Source of the DNA: Syngnathus acus
Lineage: Eukaryota; Chordata; Actinopteri; Syngnathiformes; Syngnathidae
Assembly: GCF_901709675.1 (NCBI RefSeq)
Contig: NC_051088.1
Location: forward strand, 20,436,693-20,500,692
Reading direction: 5' to 3'
Length of the DNA stretch: 64,000 nucleotides
Shown here: one piece after another, positions 39,101 through 53,900 of the stretch
Position numbering within the stretch: the first letter of the stretch is position 1
Layout of the letters: each line of letters begins with the position of its first letter
Translations under genes and position numbers: made by a program
The notes under the pieces: model-generated
What the model was told of the DNA's origin: nothing
Seen by the model: only the letters and a program-made list of their open reading frames with translations
The model's database searches: none

Positions 39101-42100
39101 CGTCGGGGAAAAAAAGCCTGGTTTGCAGGCAAGTTTTTGTCACCATACATCATAATCAAATGTTATTGAACTACGCTTCTGTGGTGTTAATTCTCGGCTG
39201 TACATTTAGAGACAAAATTTGAAAGCACTTCTGGCTTTGTTTTAAGCATTAGTAATCTTGATGGGCAAGGTGTGTATCTGTGTTTGAAAGAAGTGCTGCT
39301 CGGTGGGTCCGACTCACAGTTCGGAGGGTGCGGGTTGGATTCCACCTCCGGCCCTCCCTGTGTGGAGGGAGTAGCTTGTTCTCCCCGTGCCTGTCCTCCG
39401 GTCAATGCAGCATCCCCAGTAACGATTAAGACAACCTCCTAGATTCCCCTCAATGCACCGACTTCGCATGAGCTACAGCAACTCTCCGACATCCCAGCTC
39501 AACTAACTCTAATGCACCAACTGCCTACTTCATGAACTATTGTGAAAAAGTACCAATCGGCGAGCACCAGCTGCACAGAAAACCAAGACCAGTTTCTCAG
39601 AACAGGACAACCCACACGGCGAAAGGCCTGCTGTTATCCCGAGTGCTGTTGAGCAGGCATTTGTGCAAATCTGCACTGAAACTCAGCATCCACAAATCTT
39701 TGATTCAGCAAATGCTTTGGAGACTGATTAAGCCTTACCTGTATCAACTTCAGGTTAATGAGCATCATAATCTTCCTCTTGAATCTTGTGAACAACTTGA
39801 AATCGGTAGAGGTAAAGCTTTATCACTCCCCGAAGCCTGTGCTAAATCATTCTTTTGTTGATACAGAGTTTCACTGCAGCTCTCCAGATAGACTTTCTCT
39901 GGCTTTACGAAAACGCTTGCTTCGTGAGTTTGGTGTTTGTTCCTCAGTGGTAATAATAGCAAGTCTTCCATTGTGTGGTTTGTCAAGAACAGATCAAGAA
40001 ACCTGTCAAGGGTAGTGGAAATTTTATGGAATGGTGTGATGGCCATAAAGCCTCTCAAACTGTCAATGGCTGGATTTCAGACAGATAAAAAAAAAATCTC
40101 CTTGCAAGGTGGCAATTTTGCAACTGTGTTCCGATATCAATTGACAAGCTTCGGCAAGGGAATTATATGATTACAAAATAGCACGGCCTAGGCTGTCAAA
40201 TTATGATGGCCTCACCTCTGTCCAAACAATACCTGAACCGAAATAGGAATAGACTTGTGGGACACCAAGTTTATACAGTAGTTTCCTTTTCACACGATTG
40301 TGATATAACTGAACTCACATTATGACTTTTCAGCTAAGCAAAGACATTTGACGGTTAAGCAAACTCAAATTGTTTGGAAAGGTACCAACACATGTGAGGA
40401 GGCGACAGGCGAGCTTTCTTAATACGCCATCCAACCCAAATTTTAATTGTCTTGCCATGCCCAGAAGAATAAATAACCCCCTCGAGATTAATAATGCTGC
40501 TCTCTGGAGTTTTTGCCATAAATCATGGAATAATGAAGTGTTGAGGAAAAATAGAATGGAACTTAAATTGCTTCTCTACTGACTGCAATAAAGATTATTG
40601 CTTTGAGGTTCAGTGAAGTTTTTCCAAAAGTTAACACAGCCAAGTTGAGAAAGCATATTTATTTCATAACTTGACATTACATGAATTTGACTGTACAATT
40701 AAATTCAACTCAATTAAGATGTAAGTATACAGCACTCAGACAGCAGCTGACATTTTACATTGTTAATTTAAATGTATTAAGAAGTGTGACACTATTTACG
40801 AGGATCCTCGTTTGTTAATTATTGTGCGAGTGTGGTTTGTAGTCATTTGGGAATTCGATTATTTTTGATTGCATTACTTAACCTTTATTAGTCCCTCAAT
40901 AGGGAAATTTGCATCCTTTCAGCGTCAATAATGGTTATAGGAAAAAGAAACCAAAACAAATAGCAGGCAAGAGGGACAGATACATAGACTACTCATTGTA
41001 TGGGTTCAAGGCCATCAATACAAGATACATACATCACCTGCACGCAGTGTATCACAAGTTGTCTGTGCTGCCAGCCACAAGTGAGTAAACATCAGCAGGC
41101 TTGGAAATCCCTCTCATGTCAGCATTGCTAGCTTGTCCATCTTACTGGAGATAGATGTAACATTCCATATGATACCAGATGTCAAGATGGATTGAGATTG
41201 TTTTCTCCTTGCTCGACATTCCTGGCACAACATTCCCATCTCTTAGTCCTCAGCTCTCGGGGAATGTTGCGTCACACTCTGTTGTTGCATCAGCATGGAG
41301 TACTCACAGCTGATCCATATAGGGTTTTTGAGCCATTTATTGAATGGGACAAAATATTAAATTCACCAATGGTAAATGAGAACAGCCAAGGTGTTTTGCA
41401 AGCCACAATTCATGCCCAGATATTCACATGCGGATTAATCAGCCAACCTGGTTTCAGCGGCTGATGTTGATCAATGGACCATGCCAACACGTACAGTAAT
41501 TGCATGCCATAAAAGTGGTTACATATCTTTAATTTCTCTTTTATGTGTTGTAATGTTGTTATACAATACACTGCTAATTTTTAATAGCAAAAATTGTGTG
41601 TGTGTGTGGGTTCCCATTTCAATGAGGAAAACGCATTTGATTTATATGTAAATTATATGCATAGGGAGAAGGGAGGTGCACTGGCTTGAGTTTTGGTTCA
41701 ACTACAACAAGAGCTGAAGACTAAGAAAAACAAAGTGGATGATTCAGGGTTTCACTCAGGTCACAGCCCAATGCTTCCCCTTCATTCTCAAAAACTCCAG
41801 AACCTCCCACCACATGAACAGCTTCTTCCCCTTGGCTATCAGACTCATGAACACCAAATAAACTGGCACCACTTTAAACTTAACATCTAAACCTGCTAAT
41901 TGTTTGGGCTATTGCACAGCATTGTTTGTCTTCTTCTTTGTCGACTTATATTTCATTTCTGGAATTACTGTTTGTGTCATGTTGCATCCGTTGAACTGTA
42001 AAATTTCCTAGTTGTGATTTTCCCTTGCGCTGACAATGGCAATAAAATTCATTCTGAATTTGACATATCAGCGGGGAAGCAACACAAACATCAAGCCATT

Positions 42101-45100
42101 GCATGTCACGGCCATCCAAATGTCAGCCACACATGTTGTGACAGTCACACAACCCATTTAGATCGCAAACACATATAGGTTGATCATTTGGTTGCCAGAG
42201 CTCATTTAACCCATCTCCCAACATGAGGTCTCCTTAGGCCTCACCCACAATTATGTAATGCTCACTCATGCATTGCAACTCACAATTCCCATGCAAACAG
42301 AAGGTTAAATATGTGTCAAATTACAACATTTCTTGATTGTTCCAGAACAGTGCTCAAATGATGCTCTGAAACATTTGCTAATTATCTGGAAAGAATGGAG
42401 CTCTGGGTGCAAGGCTTTTCCTCCATCTAGATTATCCACTGCATGTTTACTCTCATAAATCTGGTCAATTATATGCAAATGCGATGATTTAGCTTCACAC
42501 AATTAAATGCGTTAAAAGGACTTGTCATTGGAATCATGAATGGGAATAGACATCATTCAATGATTGAGTTGGCCAACCTTGGTTCTTCATGACAGTGATT
42601 TGCAATGGAGAATCTCCATTTTTGGGGTAAAACCCTGATAAATCGTGGCTAACCTCCTATGGGAGGAATGCATTCATTTATATAAGTCAACATAAAACAG
42701 TCCAACTTTATTTATATAGTGCATTATACAACAGCTGCAGCTGATACTTCTAAAATAGTCTTCAGCAAGCTACCAACCCTAGATGACACCAGTGAGTAGT
42801 GTTACGAAAGTGGACTGAGCTGGTGTGCTGCAGAAAGTCTGTGGGTGGAGTTGATGAGTCAACCTGCCTTTTTTGCATAAAAAAGTTCAGACAACACTGT
42901 TGCACTGCAGTGTGATGAGTAGCGACTCATTTGCAGCATTAATGCATTTCTCACACTCCAGCTTTTCTGTCCTTTTGGAAAACAAACTGCTGTGGTATTT
43001 AAAGGTTCTGGTTTTATCCTTATGGCAATGCCTCATTAGCTGTCACTCTCAACCCTTTTGTATTAGAATTAAGTAAACACAAAAGATGCAGTCTTATTTA
43101 TTAAATGTTCTATTCATCCCGATAAGCCATTATTGCATCTCACTAAATTTTCCCTCTTGCAAAACACAAGAAAAATGGTTAAAATATCTGTTCAAGTGAA
43201 AGGATTTGTTGATTGATGCCAAAACAGACAGTACATTAGGACGAAGACTGACGTGCTCTTTTTTTTAAGGCATTAATGAGTCAAAAATTATGACATTTTT
43301 AGTTGGCCAACAGATTTTGTGCATCGCAGGCTTTATAGTGCATTCACAGTGTTTATGCCACAGAAAGGGCACAAGCTCAGGAAGGTCAAGACTGTAAGTG
43401 GCCTGATGAAAGTGTCACATGGGATACGTTTCAACCTCAGGCACATAAAGACTGCAAGAATGTTTGTTGGTGAAATCACCCTGATTGTTTGGAACAGGGT
43501 AGGATAGGAGAAACAAGTATGACAGAAAATCGTTAATCTCTACTTCGATGGCAGATAAAGATGTGATTGGATGTGTTGTCTCCGCAATCGTGGCTTTAGA
43601 AATGTGTCATGTCATTTATTGAATGCTTCCTCATTCCTGGCTCGTGTCTTGCCTCTCTGCATTGTTGCATTCTATCTTGGGATAAAGGTGCGCTGGAAAA
43701 CGAATGCTGCAAATACAGTATTCATTACAGGTAGCTTCTGAATACAAAATTGTCTGCTTATTCAAAAGCAAGGTCTCAAGTGGCACTCATGATTTTCATT
43801 TCATTTCCGTTTATTTCATTCATTGTCAAAGAAAAAAAATACAAGTGATCTTCAATCTAGAATGAAATGGAGCAGAAACAAGAAAAGTCTTATTTTATTT
43901 GCCCCTTTTTTCCTCAGGGTTACATTACTAGAATGTAATATAAAACCAATTGTTACACAAATAACATTTATATCTATGACACACTCGGTCACATAATCAC
44001 AATTTAATGCCGTTCACAAGAGCAAAAATGAAAATTTGGCATTTTTGACTCTTCTGCTAACTTCATTAACAAGCCTGATTGACACTTTTCTCGTCAACAA
44101 ACCACAACTGAATGGAAATGGCAAGAGATTCTTAGGTCCATTTGCACTGAGAAACAAATTTGTTCCTGTGGAAAATGGAAATTCTGACAAATTGTTCTCT
44201 AATTGAATTTCTATCGTTCAACAGCTCTTCTATGAGCTTTCCCCATTTTCTTTTGTTTGCATTTCCAAACTTCAGTGTGTTTCTTCTATTGTCTAAAGAT
44301 GGACATCATTTCCCATTTGTGCTCCCATCTTGGCTTCTGACACACCCTGCTGAACTTTATTGTCATTTTTAATTTGGTGCCTGCAATATGTTACAACACT
44401 CAATTAGCATTTGGTAAATAAGCACACTGATTATTGAAGAGACAGTGGATTTTTTCCCCCATTCTTTCTTGATGTACAACAGCAGTTGCTCAACAGCCTT
44501 TTGTTGCCTCTCTCCCAGCTTTTTTTGTAACATATTGCAGACATCAAATGCAAAATGATTGAATGTTTTCCTAAAATAACAGACATCATTTTAAACAACC
44601 ATCCATAATGTATGTCCTCTCATTGAGTTGAATATAAATGGGCGCATTATTCACAGTGTCAATATAAAATCGCAACAGAAAGTCTGACATGGTAATCTGA
44701 TATATTTTCCACCATTATCATAATGAGTGATGATTACCTTAGCTTGTTGTTTTCAACTCTGCTAACTTTGTAGGTAAATAAGTTGTATACAGATGTCTTG
44801 TGGAAGTTCGAGTCCAGAGTAAATGCTTGAGGACTGAAGTTTTAAGTCTGGGTCTAGGTGCACATACAGTACCTGCATGATGTTACTTTCCATTGAAGGC
44901 TGCTTTTACTCATCCAAGCAAGCAAGATAGTTTTGTTTTGCATGTCTGTGCCTCTCAAAATAAGAATAAATAATCAATTTTGTTTTTCATTTACCTTCTG
45001 TTCAAAGTTGCATACTGAGATTCATTTTTATTCATGTTGCACAAATGTGTCCACACCTACTGGAAATGAGGCAACTTAATTACAATAGTCAGCGTCCTGC

Positions 45101-47899
45101 TTTAATTATCATTCTGTTGTACAACAACCCTAATTCCCTGGTGCATTAAAAGTCACAAGAGTGGAACAAATTATACAATCATTCTCAATTAATGGGTCTT
45201 CCCTGCAAAGACATGCAAATTCCCAAATGCTCGATTAACTCCTGAAACACAAGTGAGGGACCATAGAAGACGAGCTTTCTTTCAGTGCTTTACTGTAGAA
45301 GCATCGCCAGTGTCAGTGGGAATCCAACTTCTTCATCCCCCTGTTGACTCAATGTCAGACAACCTGGTCTCAGTGGGATTCGGCCTGTGTCTCAGAGATG
45401 GATGATAGGTGCAACAGAGATGTGCAATGTCAACTGTTAGATTGTTTGCTGCATGATGCACCAGTGCTCGTACAGAAGTAGGTGCCAGTCGGAATTATAA
45501 CCTTGAAGCAGGTGGCCAAAGGTTTTATCGCATTTGATTTGATTAGTCCACTTATGAAGTAAATGCAGCTCAGTATACTCTCGAAAACTCTTGAATCTTG
45601 AAAAGAAGACAGATATTGGTATCTGTAATGGCCAGAATCGGCCCGCCACATCATTTAATGTGGTCCTCAAAAGCAAATTATGTATATCAACTTCATGTTT
45701 CTTGCTACAATACCACAACTCCAAATTGTTTTCATTTTCAATAACACGGAGACATTACATGTACTTTTTTTTATACCAGTCATCCTTTTAAAATAAAATG
45801 TAATAATACATTTTAATCATAATAATTCCCACCACCACCACCAAAGGAGACCATCACAAAAATATGATATCCTGAAATATGGCATTTTGTTTGGGTGCGG
45901 CACCCCAAGATTTTAAGTGTCCCATCTTTGTATGAAAATTGTGAAAAAGCTCCTTGAGGGAAGCCACACGTGAAAGGAGAGGAAGCTTGCTTGGTTGTTT
46001 TGGTGTAGATTACAGCCCAATAATTAATCTAAAAAAATGAAGCTCCTTGTCATGGTTGGGAAGCGACAATATATGATGACTGAAATTGTCAGATTTTCAA
46101 ATCCCGGCTAGTTACTACTTTTAGATTTAAAAATGTGTGCGAGTGAGGACAAATCGGTACATCAGTCTGCAGATGATCTGTGAACAGGCAGTAAGACTAA
46201 AAGGGTTTCTCAGGTTTTCAATCAGTTCAACCATATTGCACATCCACATAGAAGAAAATGACCTATTTCTACTCAATTGCCGCGATTGTGGCTCAGCTTA
46301 ATGAATTGAGTGGGAAAGAAAATACCCCAAATTGCCTTGTGCATGTGTGTAATGTGGCTTCCATTCTGACTGATGAAGGAAATATAGCAAGTAGAACCTG
46401 CCTTAGATTGCAACAGTCCTGTTTCCCCGTCAATAATGGATAATGTAGTGAGAGCACGACAGCTGCCAGTTCGTACAAAAACTACTTATTTTTCCCAAGA
46501 AATCTTCAATAAAGTAACTTTATGAAATTATTTGGTGCCTGATGAAATATAATTATATCCTATTGTTAAGCTTTTTTTTTTCAAAAATGTTTTTTTAATA
46601 CACCCAAAAGGCACACAACACTACTCAACTTGTAAGTAAATTGTTAGCTTAATTGCCCAATTATTTTATATTTGAAAAGGGAATGAAAAAAAACTTTAAA
46701 AAATACAAGGCTAGTCAATTCAATCTTTGCAAAATACAAAGACCTAGATGACTGAAAATCTATATAAAGAAAAAAAAACTGTGGTAGCAAGTCACATATT
46801 ACTTCAGCAATTATGTTATTTTGTTAAAAAAATGTTATTGCGATGAGACCACACCTCCATTCCTCTCACTTCTCATCTAACTTTTTATCTCTGTAATAAG
46901 AATGTGCAACGTGTGAATTTTTTATGGTGTTATATAAGAGTCCCGTTACCCCTGGAGACCTATGCCCCGTTTCTGGTGTGTTCAAAACAAGTACACGAGA
47001 AGGGGGGGGTAGCAAAGAAGTTAAGAGAGCGTGCCGAAAAATGGTGAGCACCAGCGAGAGCAGGGGGAGAGAAGTAGGCGAACTGGGTCGCAGCAAGACA
47101 GCAGGCTACAAGAGGAGTGAGTGCATGCGGTGGAGAAGCCTGTAGGGGGAGATCTTCCTATTACAGTGTACAGCACTTGGCTCTCTGATCTCCCTGGTGT
47201 GTTGAGATGCCAGACAAGAATACTCTGGGGCAACAACTACTGCCACCAGAGGACCAGCTCATCTGCAGCTTGTATGCAAATTGTGTGTGCACAGATCCAG
47301 TGAGGAAAGCATCAAAGCAAGAGGGCGATGGTAGATGGTAGATGGTAGAAAATTGGAAAACTGTGATAAAATGATATGGCAGCAGGGAAGGGCCTATCCT
47401 TTAACTATATACAATCAGCACAGTGTTGTTAAAGTATTTTTTCACTTTAAAATTCCTCTTACTGGATTGGGTCCAAGGTGGACACTGCCTTTGACCCAAA
47501 ATCTGTTAGGATTGGCTTTAGTGCACCAGTGACCCTAATGATGACAAGCTGTAAGAAAAATTAAAGGACATTCATGAATGGAATTCTTACTGTATGCAAG
47601 AGGGACTCCGTGTTTCCCTTAATCATTAAAAAAAAAAAAAAAGAGGCGTACCAGAGGCAATCAGCGAGGCTGGGTGGCAGACACCAGGCCAAGTGTAGCA
47701 GGTTTCATTAGTGGGAATAGGGCAATCTTGTAAGAATCATGAAGGTGCTACACAACTTAATGATCATGATAATGTCAGTTGACAGAAAATAATATAAAGA
47801 GCCTCATGCTAGGCAATGACTACTTGATCACTGGCGCGAAGCTTTTGTTTGCTGTTTTCACCCATTTAATTGGGTGCGGTTTCAAACGAGAAGTGCAGA

Positions 47900-47960
<61 letters not shown>

Positions 47961-50900
47961 TATATGCGTATATATATATATATATGTATATATATATACA
48001 TATATATATATATGCGTTTTTGTTATACTTGTACAGGATTTGTCTTGTCTAAAACAGCCAATTAATGATTTTTAAAATCTCCAATGCGTTGGATGTCCAC
48101 TTGTGCTATCTGCAAAATGACCCTCCCTTTCTGTCATACACAATAGAAGCTGCAAAAGTCTCTGTTTTGTTACATCATCGTAGGCCTCATTATTATGCGC
48201 ACCCTCATCAAAATTCAAATATGCAGTCCGCTTCACTTACTCACAGATCATCGTGAGAGGGGGAACTTGTTGGTATGTTACTGCAATCAGCCGTTGAATT
48301 GGATGGGATGGTTGGAAGCTCAGGTGAGGTGTGGCGGAGATAAAGGGGATGGGGGGGCAGCTCAGTGGTTGGCCTGTTTAGCCAAGGTCTCAGTAATCTC
48401 TGGTGACCTTGGCAGCTGGAATTTGCGCAGTGCTGCATGAATATGCATGCAGCTGATGGGCTCTCACAAAGTCTTTGAGTCTGTGGTGGTCTGTCGCTTC
48501 CTATCTGCCTTTACAGCACCTCCTGTCCCCGCAATTGTCTCTTCCTTGACTTGCCCCTCTTTCACATATCCTTACTTGGCACAGCATTATGCCCATCTAC
48601 ACAATCTAATGAGATATTTTTAAAGAGCAGTCGCCACAGTTCCTCCTCTGATATCCAGTAAAGATGACCTTTGCCTTAGGGTTTAGGTGGAGACATCTTT
48701 GTGTGTCAATTTGTTCTTTGGGAGGTGGGTAACATGGCTACTTTTTAGTAGGAGGTGCCAGGGTCCCCATATTACGTTGAACGTTAGAAAAAATCAAATC
48801 AAAAGTAATGATCAAATAATGATTTCAAACATACTGTACGTATTTGAATTAGCTCCAGTGCAACCACGACCCTCATGTGGTTCCGAATGGATGGATGGAC
48901 AAATCATATATAGTTAATGCTGAATGCAGTTGTTTTACTCATGTGTTGTATTAGTGACACAATTCCAATCTGTGGAGCACAAATGTTAAACCAACTGACT
49001 TTCGTTGAAAGTAGGTCATGCACAGTCGTAACTTTTCAAAACAAGAGATAGGAGCACAGTGGGGCGCAGCATTCCAGTGACAACGCGTGGCTGATGTCAC
49101 ATCTGACAATGTACTCCTAACATGCAGCCGGCACTTCTGTGTTTGATCTTGATGTGCACTGTGCAGTTAGGCGTAAGGCTCATGAAACTGCACATGCTTT
49201 CTGATGGAATTGCTAGTTTACAGTGAATGACGCGGAAATGATGCACAAAGTTTTTGTGCTTATTTTAGAAAGCGCAAGAATCTTGGAAATATCAAAAAGT
49301 CAAAAAGTCAAAGTCTGCTTTATTGTCAATTTCTTCACATGCCAAGACACATAAAGAAATCGAAATTACGTTCCCACTATCCCACGGTGACAAGACATAG
49401 TAAACAATATACATACAAGTAAACAACACAAAAAAGTAAAAACAAGAAGGCACAAACAATGAATAAATAAGAGTGATGAATAAATAATAAATAAACAAAT
49501 AACATAATAAATAAGAGGAGCAAAAATGGAGCAAGAGTGCATACAGCAGACAGTCAGAATATAGCGCAAATATATGTCAGCAAAGGTTAATTAAAAAAGT
49601 AAAGATATATAACTATCATATTTCAAACGGCGTGTAATTTTGTTAAAATGTGATTGTTAATAATGGTAACATGCTTCAACACTTGCCACTATGTAACTGA
49701 TTATATATAATCATGACAATAGCTACAGTATATACTCGTGTGCTGGTTGTTGATGGTAGAGAGAATTAAAAGTTAGATGATTCAAAAAGATCATCATAAT
49801 TCATCATAATTACATTAATTACTTTTATGCCTTCTAGATCCGACCAATGAAACACTGTGGATGTCGCCATCTAAAAGCCTGACTTACTCGCCTTACTGCG
49901 TCCTTCATATGTGCTTGTGAAAAAAGGCTCTTTAAAATACGCTACAAGGGTCACTGCTTCTTTGTTGTTGCTCTATTGAAAGTGTGGGAGGGCCAAGGAC
50001 AGACGGATAAATGAGAGACACAAATTACTGTCAAAAATGGAGGTTATGCAACCAAATTATTATCAGATGGCCTTTCTTGTTAATTTAGTCATTTTTGGTT
50101 TTGTCAGTTTTTTTACCAGAATGGTTGCTACATTTTCAAGTAAAGATTTTTTGGGGGATTTTATTATCAGAGGCGTAGTGGCAATTGAAAGCTGGCACGA
50201 CTACACAGCCTGAAACCCAGTTTCAAAACTCACACTTCAGAACCGTCAGGCAGTCATGCTGTGTTGCAAAGCTTTTAATTACAGCAAAATATTTAGTTAT
50301 AATTCGGCTTTAACAAAAAGTGTGTGTGTGTTCGTGTGTGTGTGTGCGTGCGGCACGCATCAGCCCTGCAGAATTAAGTGAGCTCCAAATGACCCAAAGA
50401 TATTGGGCACAGCTCTTAATTTGCTTCATAATTTAAAGTTTTGCTGACCTGCATAAGTTTTGTTATTGCTATTAGTGCGAAAATACTACACAAGTTTGTT
50501 GTTTTTTTCATATCATATTTTTGTGTTCCAGCTGTGACAGCGCAACAAACGCTTGTCTTTGATTGCGTGTGCGCGCGTGCCTGTGTGTGTGAGTGCATTT
50601 ACACATTCAGCATTAATGCAGAACTGAGACCAGTGTAGAGTTTATTTATAACATCAGCAAGGAGAGAATCTTTCCAGAAGTTGTACAATGTAAACACAAT
50701 GTAACAATTACACAATTGCAAAATGGTCTCAGATTTAGTCACGTGCTCCAACATCATATTTTTGTGGGATGCACGTAGCAGGACCAAATATTAACAATTG
50801 CTATTCCTTGACTCCGTTATCAATGCCAACGAAAATGCAATAAAGAACCACAAGAATAATGATCACCTATGGTGCAAAAATGTAAGTGGAACTGGTGGTG

Positions 50901-53900
50901 GCATTTCGTCCACATATTAGAAGGGACAAGCATGATGTATTGTGTAGCCTTCTCTGTAATTGAATTGGGGCAGGAAACCGGGTGGTAATCTGAGTACAGC
51001 AGGTTGTCTATTGACGTTTGACAATCATTTTCTTAAATGACTTTGCTCAACGCCTGTGTCTGTGTGGCCTGTGCTTCTATCTGCAGAGATTTTGTGGCGT
51101 CTCAGTATTGAGCACATTGCATCTCTCATGTTAAGGGATTGTTTATTGATGGAGGAGGGTGGTTTCGGCCTGTTTTGGCCCCTGTGCCTCTGGGTAATGG
51201 TGAAACACAGCGCTTGTTATTTTTCTCCTTCAAAGTGTGCATTCACTGCATTGCCAAAGTGTCCAACGGTCAACATAGCGTAAACAAAAAAATGGGAGGA
51301 AAAGTAGTTGGTTTGGGCTTTTATGATGCTGACATTATGTATTTAGAAAAACGTCATAAACACGAAAAACCTTTTCCATACATGTTTTCATTCATTATTG
51401 CAGAGCAATGTGTAATGGCAGTGAATTACAGTTGGGGTTTTTTTAAGATAGGAGGATTGTGCTGGGGCATAAGATGCTATGCACCGACCGCAGTGGGGTT
51501 CATGAGGTACTGCATTTCTAAAAAGTCATTTTTTTAGATTTGTGCTGCACCCTTTTATATGTCTTAAATGACACTTTTCATACTCAGGTGCCTGTCGGTT
51601 TTTATATTATTTTGCACATTGTTTTTAAACATGCCTCAATCAAGAGTACAAACAAAAGAAAGAACCTCACCATTTAACATCTGCTGAATAATTGGGAATT
51701 GCATGGGTTATCTTCAGTGCTATCTTCCATGTGCACTTTTGAGGACATTGCTGTCCATAGAGAGGTGCTGCTCCAATCATTTCATCATTGAATTTGTCTT
51801 CCTTTCTTTGAACAATCAGCACCACCTCACATTTCTTTCTTTTCCAGAATTGAATAGCTCACAGATAACGAGCAGACGCAAGTTACTGAATGACAATCGG
51901 GTTGGGAGCAAGTGCGGCTCAGACGGCTTGGGGACAGAAAGGAAATGAGGCCCTGGTAGTTAACAGTGTGGGAAAAAAGAAGCCAAAAAGAGGTCAGAGT
52001 TGACTTCTGTGAGCAGACACCCATCAGGCTGCTGGCTGCCGGTATTGTTGAATATTGTCATCATCTTATCATCTCTCAGGCGGCTCTTCATCCATCTGCA
52101 ACGGCGCTATTTTCCACCCAACTCTCATTTTGTGAGGGCGCCGGAGCATAACGCCCAAATAATGTGATAGTGTCTGTAGTGGACCAGCGAGGGTCTGAGT
52201 CACCAACTTAGAACGCCCACGCGGCTATGATACAGTGCAGCAGAACAGGCAAGAGGGTAGGCAGAGTGGCTTGCATGGTTCCCCTCATGGGTCTTTTGGA
52301 ACTGTGTGGGTGAGACCATCTATGCGCTTGGTCATGTCTGCAATGCAGCACTTGTTGTTGTTTATATGGTGGGTTTCATCGCCTCCCAAGGCGCTCTGCT
52401 AGATGAGAGGATTACTGGCATTGTGGGAACGCGGGTAGATGATTTTCTGATTATGCAGCATCCTCTCTGGAGAAGAAACCACAATAAGATGAGTTAACAT
52501 TTGTTTATCCGATACTATGCAGTTTACAAGTAAAACTGACACTAGCTAGGAGAAAACATATTGAGTGGTAGATGTTATGGTTTTTCTCTAAATCACGCAT
52601 GGTTGGTTGCGGGTTTAGGGCAGTTGTAGGAAATGCCGGTGCTATGCGTGAGTGTTATCCCAGCAAGCAAGTGTTAACCGCACCAAGAGAGGTGAAAATT
52701 TGACTGACTTCCGCCTTTGGTCTCAGTATGGGGCTCTCTGGAGAGGCTTCCTGGTCTAATGTTCCCTGTGAACCCCTAACTCTTTCTTGCATGTTCACAT
52801 GTCTTTGACTATGAGACGAAACATTGTTTACCTTCACCATGGATACCTCTATTCCAAAATGTGCCTTTGCAAACCAGTTGACATTGTAGGATGTCAGCCA
52901 TGTTGGGCTAGCGATTGCCTTGGTGCAAAAAAGACAGGGGTCTCATGGCACAAGGGCCATTTGTGGCTCGCGGGAAAATATTTAGCAGCAATTGACATCA
53001 AAGTTGAATGTTGATGAGACCCCAATCTTTTTTTTGCCATTCACATTGAATTTGCATACAATCAACAGCCTTGGTGGCTCTTGGCGGGTGTGATGGCGGA
53101 GCATGGTACAAAACCAAAGTTAAATGTTTATTTTCAACATTATTACATGATATTGATAGTGACAGTTAGATTAATTACCTCATTGCTTTTCATTCTTCAC
53201 ACGGCCACCGGAAACAGAAATACAATTCATTCCATCCGCAGGCGAGCGACAGCAAGATTTCACGATGCAATGATCAGTATCTATGTAGATGGCAGAAGAT
53301 ACAGGAAACATGTTATCATTTATTTGATGAACCAAAATCAGAACAGCTGCAAGTCAACTCTAGTTACAGTGACACTGCAGAGCAGCATCAGAACTTTTAA
53401 TACATTTGATAAGAGCAGATTCGAGAATATAGTACTGGATCTGTGCATTTTGTATTGCATATCAAGTCATGACACAAAGAGCATTCGCAGATAAGAAAGA
53501 GACTGAGGAACCTGTTGCCATGCAGCACAGATTGCCATGGTGATTTACTCCAATTAAACTACTGCAAGCTTGGTAACGCTGCAAAATTAGAGTCAAAAGC
53601 ACTCTATATTCTAATCTTTATGGGGATATTGTTCCATGTGATTCTGCACTTACATAGACAGCTACACCAACCTGCCACAACATTATGTTTTTAGTCATGT
53701 TTATAAGTAGTAAGAGCTAATGTGACATGCAGACTCTTACATCTTGCCGCCAAATTGTTTCCGAAAATGTAAGCAAAGTTTATTAAGCAACTAAAGCAAA
53801 CACTACTAAATATTCTAACCAATTAGTTCAATAAGATAAATGCACAGCAATTAGCAGGAAAGGAAAAAATTAGACAAAGCTGGGGCTTACTGCTACAGCG

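Noticed and set aside
46920-47330. GC-richer patch considered as an alternative promoter or exon
   Set aside because: CpG density is not clearly raised, no family match, and no convincing donor that would enter exon 3 in frame.
47870-48065. Tyr/Ile-rich frames
   Set aside because: Translation of the (AT)n microsatellite.
53081-53494. 137-codon plus-strand frame in intron 2
   Set aside because: No recognised domain and unrelated to the Ig family; no splice sites in suitable phase that would join it to exons 2 and 3.
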